Part shown: in pieces, positions 63,772 through 64,000 of the stretch
How the letters are laid out: each line of letters starts with the position of its first letter
Numbering within the stretch: position 1 is the stretch's first letter
From: Roseomonas indoligenes
Lineage (GTDB): Bacteria > Pseudomonadota > Alphaproteobacteria > Acetobacterales > Acetobacteraceae
Assembly: GCF_017813365.1 (NCBI RefSeq)
Contig: NZ_JAGIZA010000002.1
Coordinates: forward strand, 1 to 64,000
Length of the DNA: 64,000 bases
Reading direction: 5' to 3'
Notes under the pieces: model-generated
What the model saw: the letters and a program-made list of their open reading frames with translations, nothing else
Database searches by the model: none
What the model was told of the DNA's origin: nothing
Translations under genes and position numbers: made by a program

Positions 63772-64000
63772 ACCCGCTGACGCCGGAGGAACTGCACCGC
63801 GCCATCCGCAAGGTGGTGGCGGATTACGAGGCCTTCGTCGCGCGCGGGCCGGCCCCCGGCACGCACGAGGACCCGAAAGCCTTCACCGCCCATCACGCGG
63901 CGGCGCGCTCCGCGCTCGCGCATCTCGAGCACCTGATGAAGCTCGACAAGGGGCAGGTGGAGCCGGACGCGGTGGCGGAAACGGGCGCGCTGATCGCGGA
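63768..64000 (+). CDS. Partial hypothetical phage protein (runs off the window)
   Basis: At least 77 residues, starting with TTG at 63768, which overlaps the spike stop codon (TTGA). Begins NPLTPEELHRAIRKVVADYEAFVARG and continues as a helical protein with a His-rich middle (FTAHHAAARSALAHLEHL). No family is recognised. The frame is open to the right edge. Coupling to the spike suggests a spike chaperone or an associated virion protein, by position only. Confidence 0.6.
   Translation, partial: MNPLTPEELHRAIRKVVADYEAFVARGPAPGTHEDPKAFTAHHAAARSALAHLEHLMKLDKGQVEPDAVAETGALIA

Overview
The window is about 70% GC and reads as the chromosome of an alphaproteobacterium, most likely a Roseomonas-like member of the Acetobacteraceae. 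The evidence is an expanded set of solitary Bug/TctC-type binding proteins, a class I lysyl-tRNA synthetase, the order rpsF-rpsR-rplI-(cfa)-dnaB-alr, CIRCE control of groESL, and two alphaproteobacterial LexA boxes of the GTTC-N7-GTTC type. The genus is inference; no search was run.

Layout. Bases 1-2525 are one end of an integrative element: an unknown gene, a tyrosine integrase, and a 3' tRNA-Arg(CCG) fragment that should be the right attachment site. Bases 2696-8803 hold a DUF3891 gene and four periplasmic Bug binding proteins, one coupled to a secreted metallo-beta-lactamase-fold hydrolase. Then come a 67-residue ORF under a LexA box, a pirin, and a long leftward block: mlaF-mlaE, alr, dnaB, cfa, rplI, rpsR, rpsF. 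Bases 17683-23455 carry an iron-uptake block with two tandem TonB-dependent receptors sharing an operator-like sequence and a PiuC-like dioxygenase. The fatty-acid cluster fabD-(GNAT)-fabG-acpP-fabF-mltG follows. A housekeeping stretch runs from 29 to 51 kb: a DMT transporter, an orphan rutA, terC, an SDR, yicC-gmk, an AEC transporter, usg, groES-groEL behind two CIRCE elements, a cold-shock protein, a DinG/XPD-type helicase, fbaA, katA, DUF1206, a lipid kinase, a PAP2 phosphatase, asd and lysS. lysS is translationally coupled to an MprF-like membrane protein whose synthase domain is cut short.

From 52975 to the right edge lies a phage-derived region. A self-cleaving S24 repressor (leftward, with a perfect operator palindrome at its start) faces two small rightward genes whose promoter overlaps a LexA box. 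These are followed by a compact podovirus (T7-like) virion module: portal, scaffold, capsid, two tail-tube proteins, a small internal protein, a beta-helix tail spike and a partial gene. The large T7-type ejection proteins are absent, and hairpins punctuate the module. This region, with its SOS-type control, is the best candidate in the window for an undescribed system (a resident or domesticated podoviral particle).
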